From Candidatus Eremiobacterota bacterium (GTDB lineage: Bacteria > Vulcanimicrobiota > CADAWZ01 > Ess09-12): DNA of 64,000 nucleotides. This document shows positions 42,461 through 51,724 of the stretch, piece by piece (position 1 is the first letter of the stretch; each line of letters starts with the position of its first letter). The translations under genes were made by a program, and so were the position numbers. Below the pieces are notes generated by a model. That model was not told the origin of the DNA, did no database searches, and saw only the letters and a program-made list of their open reading frames with translations. Where the stretch lies: positions 124,001-188,000 of the forward strand of contig JAVHLM010000002.1 in NCBI GenBank assembly GCA_031082125.1, written 5' to 3'.

Positions 42461-42518
42461 CGATGAATGCTCCGGTGTCTTGCCTTAAAAGTTTTACCCG
42501 GGAGGACTGAAGCTCTTT

Positions 42519-43592
42519 ATGGCTCTCAATGCTCGCCGCCACGGCGGGAAACTCCTTCTGTTCTCCTTGCTTTTTGTCGTTATTGCCTGGGGACATGCTG
42601 CTGCCCAGAGCTTTGTCTGCTCTTCCTGCGGTTATCCCATCACGGGGAGATACTGGCAGTACGAAGGCCGCGTCTACTGCGATCAATGCTATCAGAAAGT
42701 GGCGCCCCGCTGCTCGAAATGCGGCCAGGTCCCCCAGGGGAAATACTGGACCGGCCAGGGCGGGATTACCTGCGACGAGTGCTACAGGAAAACGGCTCCC
42801 CGCTGTGCCGTGTGCGGTCAGATTCCCCCGGGAAAGTACTGGAAAGGCAAGGATGGCATATTATGCGATAAATGTTACGCCATTCAGGGCCCCCGGTGCA
42901 CGGTCTGCGGCGAGATAATCACGGGGAAATACAAGTATTTTGAGAACACGGGCAAGAAATACTGCCAGGATTGCGTCTCCCTCTACGCCGCCTGCTCCAA
43001 CTGCGGCGGCCCCGTGGGACCTTCAGGCATTGCGGTGGAGCGCAAGCTCACACTCTGCCCTGACTGCGCAAAGGAAGCCATCTTCACCACGAAGCAGATT
43101 ATGCCCCTCTATCTGCAGGTGAGGGGGGTGGTGCGGGGAATTCTCGGGATAGAGATTGCCTTCAACGAGAAGAATATTATCCTTACTGACGGGAACACCC
43201 TTCATGCCCTCAATTCCTCAAGGAATGAGTATGTGCCCAGGGACGGCATCGCGGGGCTACACCATTTTGACGGGGCGGTCTCCACAATTTACGTGAGAAA
43301 GGGCCAGTCGCCTGAAATGGCTTTTGATACCCTCTGCCATGAATACACCCATGCCTGGCAGGCCCGGTACTGTCCTCCGGACCAGAGCACCATATTCAGG
43401 GAAGGCTTTGCCGAGTGGGTTTCCTACAAGGCGCTCCTCTATAAAAAATACCTGGCGAGGGCCAAGCTCAAGGTGAGCCATAATGATCCCACCTATGGCG
43501 AGGGCCTCAGGAAGATGCTGGAGCTTGAAAAGCGTTACGGCGCTTCGAGCCTTGTGCAGCGGGTGAAGAGCCTCAACGATTTCCCCCAGTGA
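42519..43592 (+). CDS. Exported DA1-like zinc metallopeptidase with LIM-type Cys ribbons
   Basis: 357 residues. Signal peptide (LLLFSLLFVVIAWGHAAAQ), then five Cys ribbons in tandem (residues about 33-185), each C-x2-C then C-x2-C (for example CSSCGYPITG ... YCDQC). The C-terminal half resembles the DA1 peptidase domain: LCHEYTHAWQARY with HExxH (H274, E275, H278) followed by REGFAEWVSY with the third ligand Glu (E295). Plant and bacterial DA1 proteins cut or bind partners through the LIM region. An exported bacterial LIM-DA1 form is unusual. GGGAGG lies about 13 bases upstream. It meets the MBL-fold gene tail to tail with five bases between stops. Confidence 0.83.
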   Translation: MALNARRHGGKLLLFSLLFVVIAWGHAAAQSFVCSSCGYPITGRYWQYEGRVYCDQCYQKVAPRCSKCGQVPQGKYWTGQGGITCDECYRKTAPRCAVCGQIPPGKYWKGKDGILCDKCYAIQGPRCTVCGEIITGKYKYFENTGKKYCQDCVSLYAACSNCGGPVGPSGIAVERKLTLCPDCAKEAIFTTKQIMPLYLQVRGVVRGILGIEIAFNEKNIILTDGNTLHALNSSRNEYVPRDGIAGLHHFDGAVSTIYVRKGQSPEMAFDTLCHEYTHAWQARYCPPDQSTIFREGFAEWVSYKALLYKKYLARAKLKVSHNDPTYGEGLRKMLELEKRYGASSLVQRVKSLNDFPQ

Positions 43593-43597
43593 GGCTC

Positions 43598-44251
43598 TTA
43601 GAAGGTATAGTTGAGCACCACGATTTTCATTGCCTTCGGAAGGCTCTCGGGAGTCATCTCGAGGAGTGACGAGGGGGACTTCTCCACCGATGGCTGGTTT
43701 TCCGTGAAACCGGCGACCTCATCAAGGGGAAACTCGTCCCTTTTCAGCTGCCCTGTCCGGTAATGCATGGGGATCACGATTTTTGGTGCAAGCTGTGAGG
43801 TTACCTCCTTTGCCGCCTTGCCATCAATGGTGTGATGGCCTCCCACGGGGATGAGAAGCACATCCACAGGCCCTATCTCTCTGACCTGCTCATCGGTGAG
43901 GATGTGGCCCAGGTCCCCGAGGTGGCAGACCCGGATCCCGTCCATCGTGAGGCAGTAGACGATATTAATGCCCCGCCGCTCGCCGCTGAAAGCATCATGA
44001 TCGGTCATTATGCCTTTCACCGTGACCTCGTTCACGGTAAGGGAAGCGGCCTGGGGCCTCAGCACCCTTGTTCTTCCGGAGACCGCGGGGAAATAATTGT
44101 GATCATGGTGCTCATGGCTTATAAGGAGCGCATCGCACCGGCGGGTGATGGCGCCATAACCGATAGCGGGGTCATAGGGGTCAATGAGGATGGCAGTACC
44201 TTTTGCCGAGAGGAGGTAAAAGGCACTGTGGGCCAAGTACTCTATATGCAT
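43598..44251 (-). CDS. MBL-fold metallo-hydrolase (UlaG-like)
   Basis: 217 residues, cytoplasmic. Metallo-beta-lactamase fold with the zinc motif LLISHEHHDHNYF (HxHxDH) near residue 46. Later ligands include GDLGHIL and IPVGGHHTID, with IPMHYRTG near the end. Short UlaG-like members hydrolyse phosphodiester or lactone-like substrates; the substrate here is unknown. It starts 12 bases after the kinase-like/TPR gene in the same direction and is probably the last gene of that unit. Confidence 0.88.
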   Translation of the reverse strand: MHIEYLAHSAFYLLSAKGTAILIDPYDPAIGYGAITRRCDALLISHEHHDHNYFPAVSGRTRVLRPQAASLTVNEVTVKGIMTDHDAFSGERRGINIVYCLTMDGIRVCHLGDLGHILTDEQVREIGPVDVLLIPVGGHHTIDGKAAKEVTSQLAPKIVIPMHYRTGQLKRDEFPLDEVAGFTENQPSVEKSPSSLLEMTPESLPKAMKIVVLNYTF

Positions 44252-44263
44252 GATTAAGTACTA

Positions 44264-45958
44264 TTACGTCTCTTTCCGCTGAAATTCCTCTTCCACCATT
44301 TTCAGGTTGTAAACCGACGATTCCATGGCGCTGTCCGATGCGAGGGCTTTTCTGAAGGCCGCCGCGGCGTCTTCATAGGCTCCCATGGCGTAGCAGGCCA
44401 CGCCATGGTTGTTGAGGGCTCTTGCATTCCCGGGGTCCGCCGTGAGCACCTTCTCGTTCAGCTCTATGAAAAGGTCCATTTTTCCGAGCTGGAAATAAGC
44501 CAGGCTCAGGTTGATGGCGGCGTGGAGGTTGCCGGTGTCAAGCTCCAGAGCTTTCGCCGATGCCGCAGCCGAGTCCTCGAAGTTCCCAAGGTCATAGTGG
44601 GTGAGGCCGATGTTGTAATAGGCCGCCATGGAGGTGCGGTCATATGCCAGGGCCTTCTCATACTCGGCCAGGGCCTCTCGATGCTTCCCCTCTTCGCGGA
44701 GGATGCTTCCCAGGTTGTTCCGCGCAATGGCGTTGGCAGGATCAAGCTCCAGAGCCTTTTCATTTTCTCTTATGGCCTCGTCAATCCTGCCAAGATGGTA
44801 GAGGGCAAGGGCTTTGTTGCAGTGGATTTTTGTAGTGCCCTTTGCGAGAGACTCGGCCTTCTTGTACTTTTCAAGCGCCAGATCTGTCCTTCCCTCGCGC
44901 AGGTAAGCGTGACCCAGGCAGAGATAGGCCTCCATGTGTGCGGGATCGACGATGAGCGCCTTGTTGCACTCCATGATGGCTTCCTCTATCTGGTGGCTCT
45001 TGAGCAGTTCCAGGGCCTTTTCGCTGTACCGCCGGGCATCGACAGGGGTATGGGGGGGCGGCACCTCGACGAGGAGCCTCAAGAGCGATTCGCCGAACTG
45101 CCCCGCATCGGGATAACGTCCCGCCGGGTTTTCATGGGTCGCCTTTTCCAGGGCCCTCACGAGACCTTCACGGGCGCCGGGGAGGAGCGAGGCAAGGGAG
45201 GATTTCATGAAGGGGTTGGGCTCTTCGCCGGTGAGGAGAAAGATAAGGGTTTTCCCCAGGGCATAGAGGTCCGACCGGGTTTCGGGAAGGCCTTTGAAGA
45301 CCTCGGGAGCTATCAGGGCCGGCGAGGCCCCCGAGTGCTCCAGGCCCGCCACATAGTGGCGATAATCCATCTCCATGTGAACCAGCCTGGGGGACCCGCG
45401 CTCCCGGTCAACGAGGATACAGGAAGGCTTCACATGGATGAAGATGAAAGGGGGGGCCGCCCGGTGGAGGGCACCAAGGATCCCGGCAAGGGCAATGCCC
45501 CACCGGATCACCTCTTGCTGAGCGAGCCCCTTCTTCCCCTCGGAGCGGGCCTCCTCAAGAAGGTCAAGGAGTGTTGAGTGAAAGGCGCTGGCAAGCACCA
45601 GGTACTGCTTCCCCTGGTGGTCCAGGCAGTCCTTTACGGGCGGGAGCCCTTCATGAGGTATCCCGGCGAGGCGGAAAGCCTGCTCACGGAAGCCGCTCAT
45701 CGCCTGCTGGCGGTATGACGCCTCCACGTATTCCGGCAGGAACTCCTTGATAATGCACTCCCCGCCGGCGAGGTGCAGGTCATGAGCCCGGTAGATAGTG
45801 CCGTACTCAAAAGAGGCCACGGTGCTTGTGATCCGGTAGCGCGAGGCAATGACGGCACCGCCGATGAGCACATCCCTTCCCAGAGGGTGCCCGCAGCGTG
45901 CGCAGAATCCTCCCTGGGGGGATCCTTTCGCGCCGCACTGGCCGCATCTCCTATCCAT
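44264..45958 (-). CDS. Kinase-fold TPR protein, probable pseudokinase
   Basis: 564 residues. An N-terminal zinc ribbon (Cys5, 8, 19, 22) precedes a protein-kinase fold (about 40-310) and TPRs (about 320-555). The kinase fold keeps the ATP-site Lys (K71 in [10 protein letters not shown]), but the catalytic loop reads [11 protein letters not shown], where His replaces the catalytic Asp and Cys replaces the Mg-binding Asn. The DFG motif is lost. It is therefore probably a non-catalytic scaffold or sensor. The start ATG overlaps the sucD stop by eight bases, so it is translated with succinyl-CoA synthetase. The partner that its TPRs bind is not known. Confidence 0.85.
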   Translation of the reverse strand: MDRRCGQCGAKGSPQGGFCARCGHPLGRDVLIGGAVIASRYRITSTVASFEYGTIYRAHDLHLAGGECIIKEFLPEYVEASYRQQAMSGFREQAFRLAGIPHEGLPPVKDCLDHQGKQYLVLASAFHSTLLDLLEEARSEGKKGLAQQEVIRWGIALAGILGALHRAAPPFIFIHVKPSCILVDRERGSPRLVHMEMDYRHYVAGLEHSGASPALIAPEVFKGLPETRSDLYALGKTLIFLLTGEEPNPFMKSSLASLLPGAREGLVRALEKATHENPAGRYPDAGQFGESLLRLLVEVPPPHTPVDARRYSEKALELLKSHQIEEAIMECNKALIVDPAHMEAYLCLGHAYLREGRTDLALEKYKKAESLAKGTTKIHCNKALALYHLGRIDEAIRENEKALELDPANAIARNNLGSILREEGKHREALAEYEKALAYDRTSMAAYYNIGLTHYDLGNFEDSAAASAKALELDTGNLHAAINLSLAYFQLGKMDLFIELNEKVLTADPGNARALNNHGVACYAMGAYEDAAAAFRKALASDSAMESSVYNLKMVEEEFQRKET

Positions 45959-46853
45959 GGAGTACCTGATGCTCTTCTCTCGGCAGGGCTTCGAGTATTC
46001 TTTTCACGTGCTCAACGAGCTCTATGATTGTATCGGCTACGGGGACACCGGCCTCCTGGAAGGCCTTCACTTTGGCTGCTGCCGTGCCTCTGGAGCCTGA
46101 AATGATGGCGCCGGCATGGCCCATGCGCTTTCCGGGAGGGGCTGTCTTGCCGGCAATGTAAGCGACGGTGGGTATTTTGTGCTCTTTGATGAAGGCGGCG
46201 GCCTCCTCTTCCTGGCTTCCCCCGATCTCCCCGACGAGCACCACGGCGCGGGTGGCGCTATCGCGGGCAAAATGCTCGAGCATGGCCTTGAATGACGTGC
46301 CGATAAGGGGATCGCCCCCTATCCCCACGCAGGTGGACTGGCCGACCCCTGCCATGGAGAGCTCGTTCACCACGAGGTACGTGAGGGTGCCGCTCCGGGA
46401 AATGACGCCCACATTTCCCTTTTTGAAGATGTTCCCCGGCATGATGCCGAGCTTTGTCTCGCCTACGGTGATGAGGCCCGGGCAGTTGGGGCCGATAAGC
46501 ACGGCTTTTTCCTGCTGGACGACATGGCAGATTTTCACCATTTCCCTTACCGGGATGCCTTCGGTGATGCAGGCGATCCTCCTGATTCCTCCGTCAAGCG
46601 CTTCCAGTATGGCATCGCCTGCATAGGCAGGGGGGACAAAAATGACGGAGGCATCGGCCTTGTGATGACGCTGTGCCTCCTCGACGGTATTGAAAACGGG
46701 GATGTCATGGCACCGACTGCCTCCTTTCCCTGGAGTGACGCCTGCCACGATGGTGGTTCCATATTCAGCCATGCGCTCCGTGTGGAATGAGCCTTCCCGC
46801 CCTGTAATTCCCTGCACGAGCACGCGAGTTTCCTTGTTCACAAGAATTCCCAT
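45951..46853 (-). CDS. sucD: Succinyl-CoA synthetase (ADP-forming) alpha subunit
   Basis: 300 residues. Makes ATP from succinyl-CoA in the citric acid cycle, with SucC. The CoA-binding Rossmann part has [16 protein letters not shown] and [12 protein letters not shown]. The phosphorylated active-site His lies in [12 protein letters not shown] (near residue 247), and GPNCPGLI is also present. The order sucC-sucD with a 59-base gap is normal. It overlaps the kinase-like/TPR gene start. Confidence 0.97.
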   Translation of the reverse strand: MGILVNKETRVLVQGITGREGSFHTERMAEYGTTIVAGVTPGKGGSRCHDIPVFNTVEEAQRHHKADASVIFVPPAYAGDAILEALDGGIRRIACITEGIPVREMVKICHVVQQEKAVLIGPNCPGLITVGETKLGIMPGNIFKKGNVGVISRSGTLTYLVVNELSMAGVGQSTCVGIGGDPLIGTSFKAMLEHFARDSATRAVVLVGEIGGSQEEEAAAFIKEHKIPTVAYIAGKTAPPGKRMGHAGAIISGSRGTAAAKVKAFQEAGVPVADTIIELVEHVKRILEALPREEHQVLHG

Positions 46854-46912
46854 TGTCTTCCTCCTTCAGTGCCTGCCTTGTTCGCTCGGGGGTATCACTC
46901 TGTGAAGGGGTG

Positions 46913-48055
46913 TCATCCCCTGCTCCCCGCCCCCACGAGCGCCACGATTTTTCTTGCTCCTTCCCTGACTTCCGTCACGGGCTCAAGCTGTGCCTCCTTG
47001 AGGATGGCCCTCCCCTCTTCCTCGCGGGTGCCGCAGAGCTTGATCACGAGGGGCATTTTGAGTGCCGACTCTTTCATCACCCCGACGATTCCTTTTGCCA
47101 CCTCGTCACACCGCGTGATGCCGCCGAAGATGTTGATGAAGATCCCCTTTACCTGGGGATCGGAGAGCACGATCTCCAGGGAGCTCTTCATCACTGATGC
47201 GCTGGCTCCGCCTCCGATATCGAGAAAGTTGGCGGGGGCTCCCCCTTCCTGTTTTACTGTGTCGAGCGTTCCCATCACCAGTCCCGCCCCGTTCCCTATG
47301 ATGCCAATATTCCCTCCCAGGTGAACATAGGCGAGGCCTTTCTGGTGAGCTTCACGCTCAAGGGGATCATCATCAGCCACGTCGAAGAGCCCTTCAAAGT
47401 CTTTATGCCGGAAAAGGGCATTGTCATCTATGGTGACCTTGCCATCGGCGGCTATAAAGGAGGCTCCCGACAGCACCAGGGGGTTGATTTCCACAAGCGT
47501 GGCATCAATATCGCAGTAAAAGCGGTAAAGCTTCCTTATGAGCGCGGCGAGCTGGCAACGCTCGGCATCAGAGAGCTTCAGGGAATAAATGAGGTTTTTC
47601 ACCTGGTATTCCTGGAGCTCAAGGAGGGGGTGAAGGGTTGCCTTGCATATGGCCTCCGGTGTTTTCTCCGCCACCTCCTCGATGTCCATGCCGCCCTGGG
47701 AGCTCACCATGATGACGTTCTGGGCCCTTTCCCTGTCCAGCACCACCCCCAGGTAAAATTCCTTGTCGATTGCGAGGGCTTCCTCGACGAGGACCTTTTT
47801 CACCGTGAGGTCCTTGATTTTCATGCCGATGATGGCCTTGGCGGCAGTGACGGCTTCGTCCGGTGTCGAGGCGAGCTTCACCCCCCCGGCTTTCCCCCTT
47901 CCTCCCGCATGAACCTGGGCTTTTACCACCACTTTCCTGCCAAAGCGCTCATAAATGCTTTTCGCGTCAGGCGGCGATTCGATGACAGACCCCTCAGGCA
48001 CGGGAATACCGTGTTTTCTGAAGAGCTCCTTGGCCTGGTACTCGTAGATATTCAT
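46913..48055 (-). CDS. sucC: Succinyl-CoA synthetase (ADP-forming) beta subunit
   Basis: 380 residues, typical length. ATP-grasp domain with MNIYEYQAKELFRKHGIPVP, VVVKAQVHAGGRGKAGGVKL and ATLVEINPLVL, and a CoA-ligase C-terminal domain with GNGAGLVMGTLD and GIFINIFGGITRCDEVAKGI. It is the first half of sucCD. The start at 48055 is preferred to the ATG three bases upstream because of GGAG spacing. Confidence 0.97.
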   Translation of the reverse strand: MNIYEYQAKELFRKHGIPVPEGSVIESPPDAKSIYERFGRKVVVKAQVHAGGRGKAGGVKLASTPDEAVTAAKAIIGMKIKDLTVKKVLVEEALAIDKEFYLGVVLDRERAQNVIMVSSQGGMDIEEVAEKTPEAICKATLHPLLELQEYQVKNLIYSLKLSDAERCQLAALIRKLYRFYCDIDATLVEINPLVLSGASFIAADGKVTIDDNALFRHKDFEGLFDVADDDPLEREAHQKGLAYVHLGGNIGIIGNGAGLVMGTLDTVKQEGGAPANFLDIGGGASASVMKSSLEIVLSDPQVKGIFINIFGGITRCDEVAKGIVGVMKESALKMPLVIKLCGTREEEGRAILKEAQLEPVTEVREGARKIVALVGAGSRG

Positions 48056-48202
48056 CATTGCTCCTTTCCTCCGGCATATGCCGTCAATTGCGCTTTATCC
48101 ATAGTCCTTTGAAGCATTGCAGCACTCGTGCCGTCCCGGGTCACCGCGTGCCTTTTTCCTGGAAGAGCTCGCTGCTGGATATTGAGCAGGTTTCCTGCGC
48201 TT

Positions 48203-48721
48203 TCAGTAATCTATTCCTTTCCGTGCGCCCACGCCTTTTCTGAAGGGATGGGCAATTTCCCTCATCTCCGTGACAAGCTGGGCTTTTTCAATGATCTCGC
48301 GGGGAGCATTCCTCCCGGTGAGCACCAGCTCAATATCTTCAGGCTTTTCCTCGATGAGGGAAAGCACCTCATTGAGGCCCAGGAGGCCGAAATCGACAGC
48401 CACATTTATCTCGTCCAGAATCAGGAGGTCACACCCCCTGCCTTTAAGCTGCCTCTGCGCCTCCAGAAGCCCTGCCCGGGCCTCTTCAAAGTCAGCAGGC
48501 GAGGGATTATCCCTCGCAACGAGCTCGGCCCTTCCGAACTGGAACACGGTGAGCCCCTCAAGGGAGGGGGCGATGAGCGATTCACCGTAGCAGTCTCTGG
48601 CACCTTTCATGAACTGGATAAGGCAGACTTTAAGGCCGTGGCCGAGGGCCCGCAGACACAGGCCAAGAGCCGCTGTCGTTTTTCCTTTCCCGTTTCCCGT
48701 GTAAACCTGAACGAGGCCCAT
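48203..48721 (-). CDS. cobO: Cob(I)yrinic acid a,c-diamide adenosyltransferase
   Basis: 172 residues, CobA/CobO/BtuR type. Transfers adenosyl from ATP to reduced corrinoid, the last step that makes coenzyme-B12 forms. P-loop GNGKGKTTAALG lies at residues about 8-19, LILDEINVAVD is the Walker B region, and VLTGRNAPREIIEKA is a family block. The cell therefore handles corrinoids. It lies 16 bases after the Yip1-like gene and 147 bases before sucC. Confidence 0.94.
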   Translation of the reverse strand: MGLVQVYTGNGKGKTTAALGLCLRALGHGLKVCLIQFMKGARDCYGESLIAPSLEGLTVFQFGRAELVARDNPSPADFEEARAGLLEAQRQLKGRGCDLLILDEINVAVDFGLLGLNEVLSLIEEKPEDIELVLTGRNAPREIIEKAQLVTEMREIAHPFRKGVGARKGIDY

Positions 48722-48736
48722 ACTTTGCAATCCACA

Positions 48737-49396
48737 CTATTGATATTTACCTTCGAAAAAGCCGGCAAGGAGCATCTGGTTCAGGATCAGCTCGATAAAG
48801 GCATAAAAGAACATGAGATAAAGGGCAAGAGTGATCCCCAGAGTAATGAAGGCATGGGACATGGGAATCTCGCTTATGGCCTCCAGGACCTGGCTCGCAA
48901 GATACATCAGCCATAGAAAGAAGGCAAAGCCAAGCAACCCTCCCAGCCATTCCAGGGCAACGATCTTCATCACGCTCCCGAAGTAGAAGAGAGGAAAAGT
49001 GATTATCAGGTAAGCAAGGAGCGGGTAAGAGAGGTAGCCGAAGCAGATGAGGAGGTCACGCATCTCACCCTTGATGGCTCCCATTTTTTCGGCGATGAGA
49101 TCGCAGGCGAAACTGCAGGCAAGCCATGCCGTCAGCACGATGAAGGGCATAAGAAACGCCATCACCATCTCGGCATCTCTCATGCCGTATTTATGAGGGG
49201 TGAGCTCCCGGGGTGCAAAGTTCTCCAGCTTCAGGATGAAGGCATTGTACTTCAGATAGCGCTCAAAGCCCATGATGATGCCGCAGATGAAAAGGAGCAC
49301 TCCCGGGATGGTAAGGGACTCATAGGTGGCAATTCTCTTGAAGGTCTCCTTCGGTTCCCGAAAAAATCCTTTCCAGTCCTGAATAAAAAAGTCCAT
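48737..49396 (-). CDS. Yip1-domain membrane protein
   Basis: 219 residues with a soluble N-terminal stretch (MDFFIQDWKGFFREPKETF) and five predicted helices, matching bacterial Yip1/YIF1-like membrane proteins. The start lies directly after GGAGGA. Function in bacteria is not known; the family may help membrane organisation. First gene of the run leading to cobO and sucCD. Confidence 0.85.
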   Translation of the reverse strand: MDFFIQDWKGFFREPKETFKRIATYESLTIPGVLLFICGIIMGFERYLKYNAFILKLENFAPRELTPHKYGMRDAEMVMAFLMPFIVLTAWLACSFACDLIAEKMGAIKGEMRDLLICFGYLSYPLLAYLIITFPLFYFGSVMKIVALEWLGGLLGFAFFLWLMYLASQVLEAISEIPMSHAFITLGITLALYLMFFYAFIELILNQMLLAGFFEGKYQ

Positions 49397-49732
49397 GGCT
49401 CCTCCTGGCAGATGCTGAAATGCGGTCTCGACAAGTCTTTTTACCTTTTTCTTTCGCGTTCCCCCGGGAAGTTTCCTTTCTGGGGGCGATTATTTCTGAA
49501 ACTGCCGCGGGGAGCCTGAAGAAGCTCCATAACCTCGCGGGCTGCATTCCTCCTGCAGCGCTCCACGCTTTGAATAATTGTCAAGAAAAGGAGTTTCGTC
49601 GTTTATAAAGAAAAGTTATGGACCAAAAAGATACCCACAGGGAACGGTACCGTCATTTCCGGGATTGGGCCGCCAGTGGCCTGACAAAAGCTTCCCGGTC
49701 AAGAGATCATAGGCAAAGGAGTGAGTTACGGC
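49397..49732. other. Divergent intergenic region between Yip1-like and acyl-CoA dehydrogenase genes
   Basis: 336 bases with no confident gene. It contains GCTGCA-TTCCTCC-TGCAGC (49541-49559) and a possible plus-strand promoter, TTGTCA (49578-49583) with TTTATA at 49602 (18-base spacer). Both directions of transcription must start here. Confidence 0.55.
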
Positions 49733-50875
49733 ATGGAGTTTACCCTCAATGAAGAGCAAAGAATGCTGCAGGACATGGTGCGGGAGTTCGCTCAGGAAAA
49801 GATAGCGCCAAAAGCCGCCGAGCATGACGCCGCATGCACCTTCCCCTCGGAGAACATCAAGGCCATGGCGGAGCTGGGCCTTATGGGCGTCACCATACCC
49901 GATGAGTACGGCGGGGCGGGGATGGATACGCTCAGTTACTGTATTGCCATAGAGGAGATCGCGAGGGCCTGCGCTTCCACGGCGGTGATAATGGCGGTCC
50001 ATAACTCCCTTATAGGGAACGTGATCTATACCTTCGGCACCGACGGCCAGAAGAAAAAATATCTTGCCGACGTGGCCTCTGGCAAGAAGCTTGGAGCTTA
50101 CGCCCTTACGGAGCCCAACGCCGGTTCCGATGCCGCCCACATAGAGACCCTTGTGAGGAAGGAAGGCGACCATTATATCCTTGACGGCACGAAAACCTTC
50201 ATCACCAGCAGCGTGGCAGCGGACCTCTTCATCGTCTATGGCACCATGGACCGCTCCCTCGGCTCCAGAGGCATCTGCTGCTTCATCGTGGAGAGGGACA
50301 CGCCCGGCTTCAAGGTGGGGAAAAAGGAGGAGATGATGGGAATGCGGGCCTCAGGGACCTCGCAGCTCATCTTCGAGGGATGCAGGGTGCCGGCGGAAAA
50401 CCTCGTGGGGGCTGAGTGTGAAGGCTTCAAAGTATGCATGGGCGCGCTGGATGTGGGGAGGCTCGGCATCGCCGCCCAGGCTGTGGGCATTTCCCAGGCG
50501 GCCTTTGATGCGTCGCTCCGTTATTCCCAGGAGCGCAAGCAGTTCGGCCAGCCGATCTGCAACTTCCAGATGGTGCAGGCCATGCTGGTGCAGATGGCGA
50601 CGGAGACGGAAGCCGCCCGCCTGATGGTGTACAGGACGGCATGGCTTAAAGACCAGGGTGAGAGCTTCTCCAAGGAGGCTTCAATGGCCAAGCTCTTCGC
50701 TTCAGACACGGCAGTCCGCACCACCATCAATGCCGTGCAGGTCCACGGCGGCTATGGCTACACCAAGGAATACCCCCTCGAGCGCTACCTGCGCGATGCC
50801 AAGGTGACGCAGATTTACGAGGGCACCTCGGAAGTGCAGAAACTGGTCATCGCCAGGCAGCTTTTGAAGAAATAA
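49733..50875 (+). CDS. Acyl-CoA dehydrogenase (short-chain, Bcd-like)
   Basis: 380 residues, FAD flavoprotein. Oxidises acyl-CoA to 2-enoyl-CoA and passes electrons to ETF. Signatures: MEFTLNEEQRMLQDMVREFA at the start, AYALTEPNAGSDA, IRG-like MGMRASGTSQL, QFGQPICNFQMVQAMLVQMA and the end YGYTKEYPLERYLRDAKVTQIYEGTSE, whose Glu is the usual catalytic base. Chain-length preference is not fixed by sequence. It is 18 bases before etfB, and etfA follows, forming a classical Bcd-EtfBA set. GTG at 49721 is an alternative start. Confidence 0.94.
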   Translation: MEFTLNEEQRMLQDMVREFAQEKIAPKAAEHDAACTFPSENIKAMAELGLMGVTIPDEYGGAGMDTLSYCIAIEEIARACASTAVIMAVHNSLIGNVIYTFGTDGQKKKYLADVASGKKLGAYALTEPNAGSDAAHIETLVRKEGDHYILDGTKTFITSSVAADLFIVYGTMDRSLGSRGICCFIVERDTPGFKVGKKEEMMGMRASGTSQLIFEGCRVPAENLVGAECEGFKVCMGALDVGRLGIAAQAVGISQAAFDASLRYSQERKQFGQPICNFQMVQAMLVQMATETEAARLMVYRTAWLKDQGESFSKEASMAKLFASDTAVRTTINAVQVHGGYGYTKEYPLERYLRDAKVTQIYEGTSEVQKLVIARQLLKK

Positions 50876-50893
50876 TCACCGGAGGAGGTTCCC

Positions 50894-51685
50894 ATGAATA
50901 TTGTGGCATGCATCAAGCAGGTTCCCGATACGGAGACTGTCATCAAGATCACCGCCGACGGGAAGGATATAGAAAGCCAGGGAGTCAAGTACATCGTGAA
51001 CCCTTACTGCGAGTTCGCCGTCGAAGAAGCGGTGAGAACAAAGGAGAAACATGCAGGAAGCACCGTCACGGTGCTCTCGGTGGGCCCCGCACGCGCCAAG
51101 GACGCCTTGAGAACCACACTCGCCATGGGAGGCGACAGGGCCGTCCACTTCGTGGACGATGCCTTTCAGAACGGCGACGGGCATCTCACGGCTGAACTGC
51201 TGGCCGCTTATCTCAAAACCCAGGCTCCTGACATACTATTTGTGGGCAGGCAGGCCATCGACGATGACTGCGCCCAGGTGGGCCCCATGCTCGCGGGGCT
51301 TCTGGGCTTTCCTTTTGTTTCTGTCATCAACAGGCTCGAGTTCTCGCCTGACCAGAAGAAAGCCAAGGTGCAGCGCGAGATAGAGGGGGGCGCCGAGGTT
51401 TTTGAGGTGGAGCTCCCGGCGGTCTTCTCCTGCCAGAAGGGGCTCAATGAGCCCCGCTACCCGGCTCTCAAGGATATCATGCAGGCGAAGAAGAAGGAGA
51501 TCAAAGAGCTCAAGGCTGCCGATATCGGCAAAAGTGCCGATGAGCTCAAAGCTCTCTCCCGCACGAGGGTGATAAAGATGGAATACCCCACCAAGCGCCC
51601 GCCGGGGCGGGTGCTTCAGGGAGAGCCTGCCGACGTGGTGAAGCAGCTCCTCACGCTTCTCAGAGAGGAAGCCAAGATCCTGTGA
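50894..51685 (+). CDS. etfB: Electron transfer flavoprotein beta subunit
   Basis: 263 residues. With EtfA it accepts electrons from acyl-CoA dehydrogenase. Starts MNIVACIKQVPDTETVIKI, includes VNPYCEFAVEEAVRTKE, FVGRQAIDDDCAQVGPMLA and the late DIMQAKKKEIKEL, all typical EtfB features including the AMP-binding region. GGAGGAGG precedes the ATG. Tightly linked upstream to the dehydrogenase and downstream to etfA. Confidence 0.96.
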   Translation: MNIVACIKQVPDTETVIKITADGKDIESQGVKYIVNPYCEFAVEEAVRTKEKHAGSTVTVLSVGPARAKDALRTTLAMGGDRAVHFVDDAFQNGDGHLTAELLAAYLKTQAPDILFVGRQAIDDDCAQVGPMLAGLLGFPFVSVINRLEFSPDQKKAKVQREIEGGAEVFEVELPAVFSCQKGLNEPRYPALKDIMQAKKKEIKELKAADIGKSADELKALSRTRVIKMEYPTKRPPGRVLQGEPADVVKQLLTLLREEAKIL

Positions 51686-51724
51686 GCTCACGAGCCCCTG
51701 ACTTGAAACGAAAGGAGTAGGATA

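Noticed and set aside
49618-49752. A small plus-strand frame of 44 codons before the acyl-CoA dehydrogenase
   Set aside because: It overlaps the dehydrogenase start, contains no motif, and the gene has its own start with AAGGAG.
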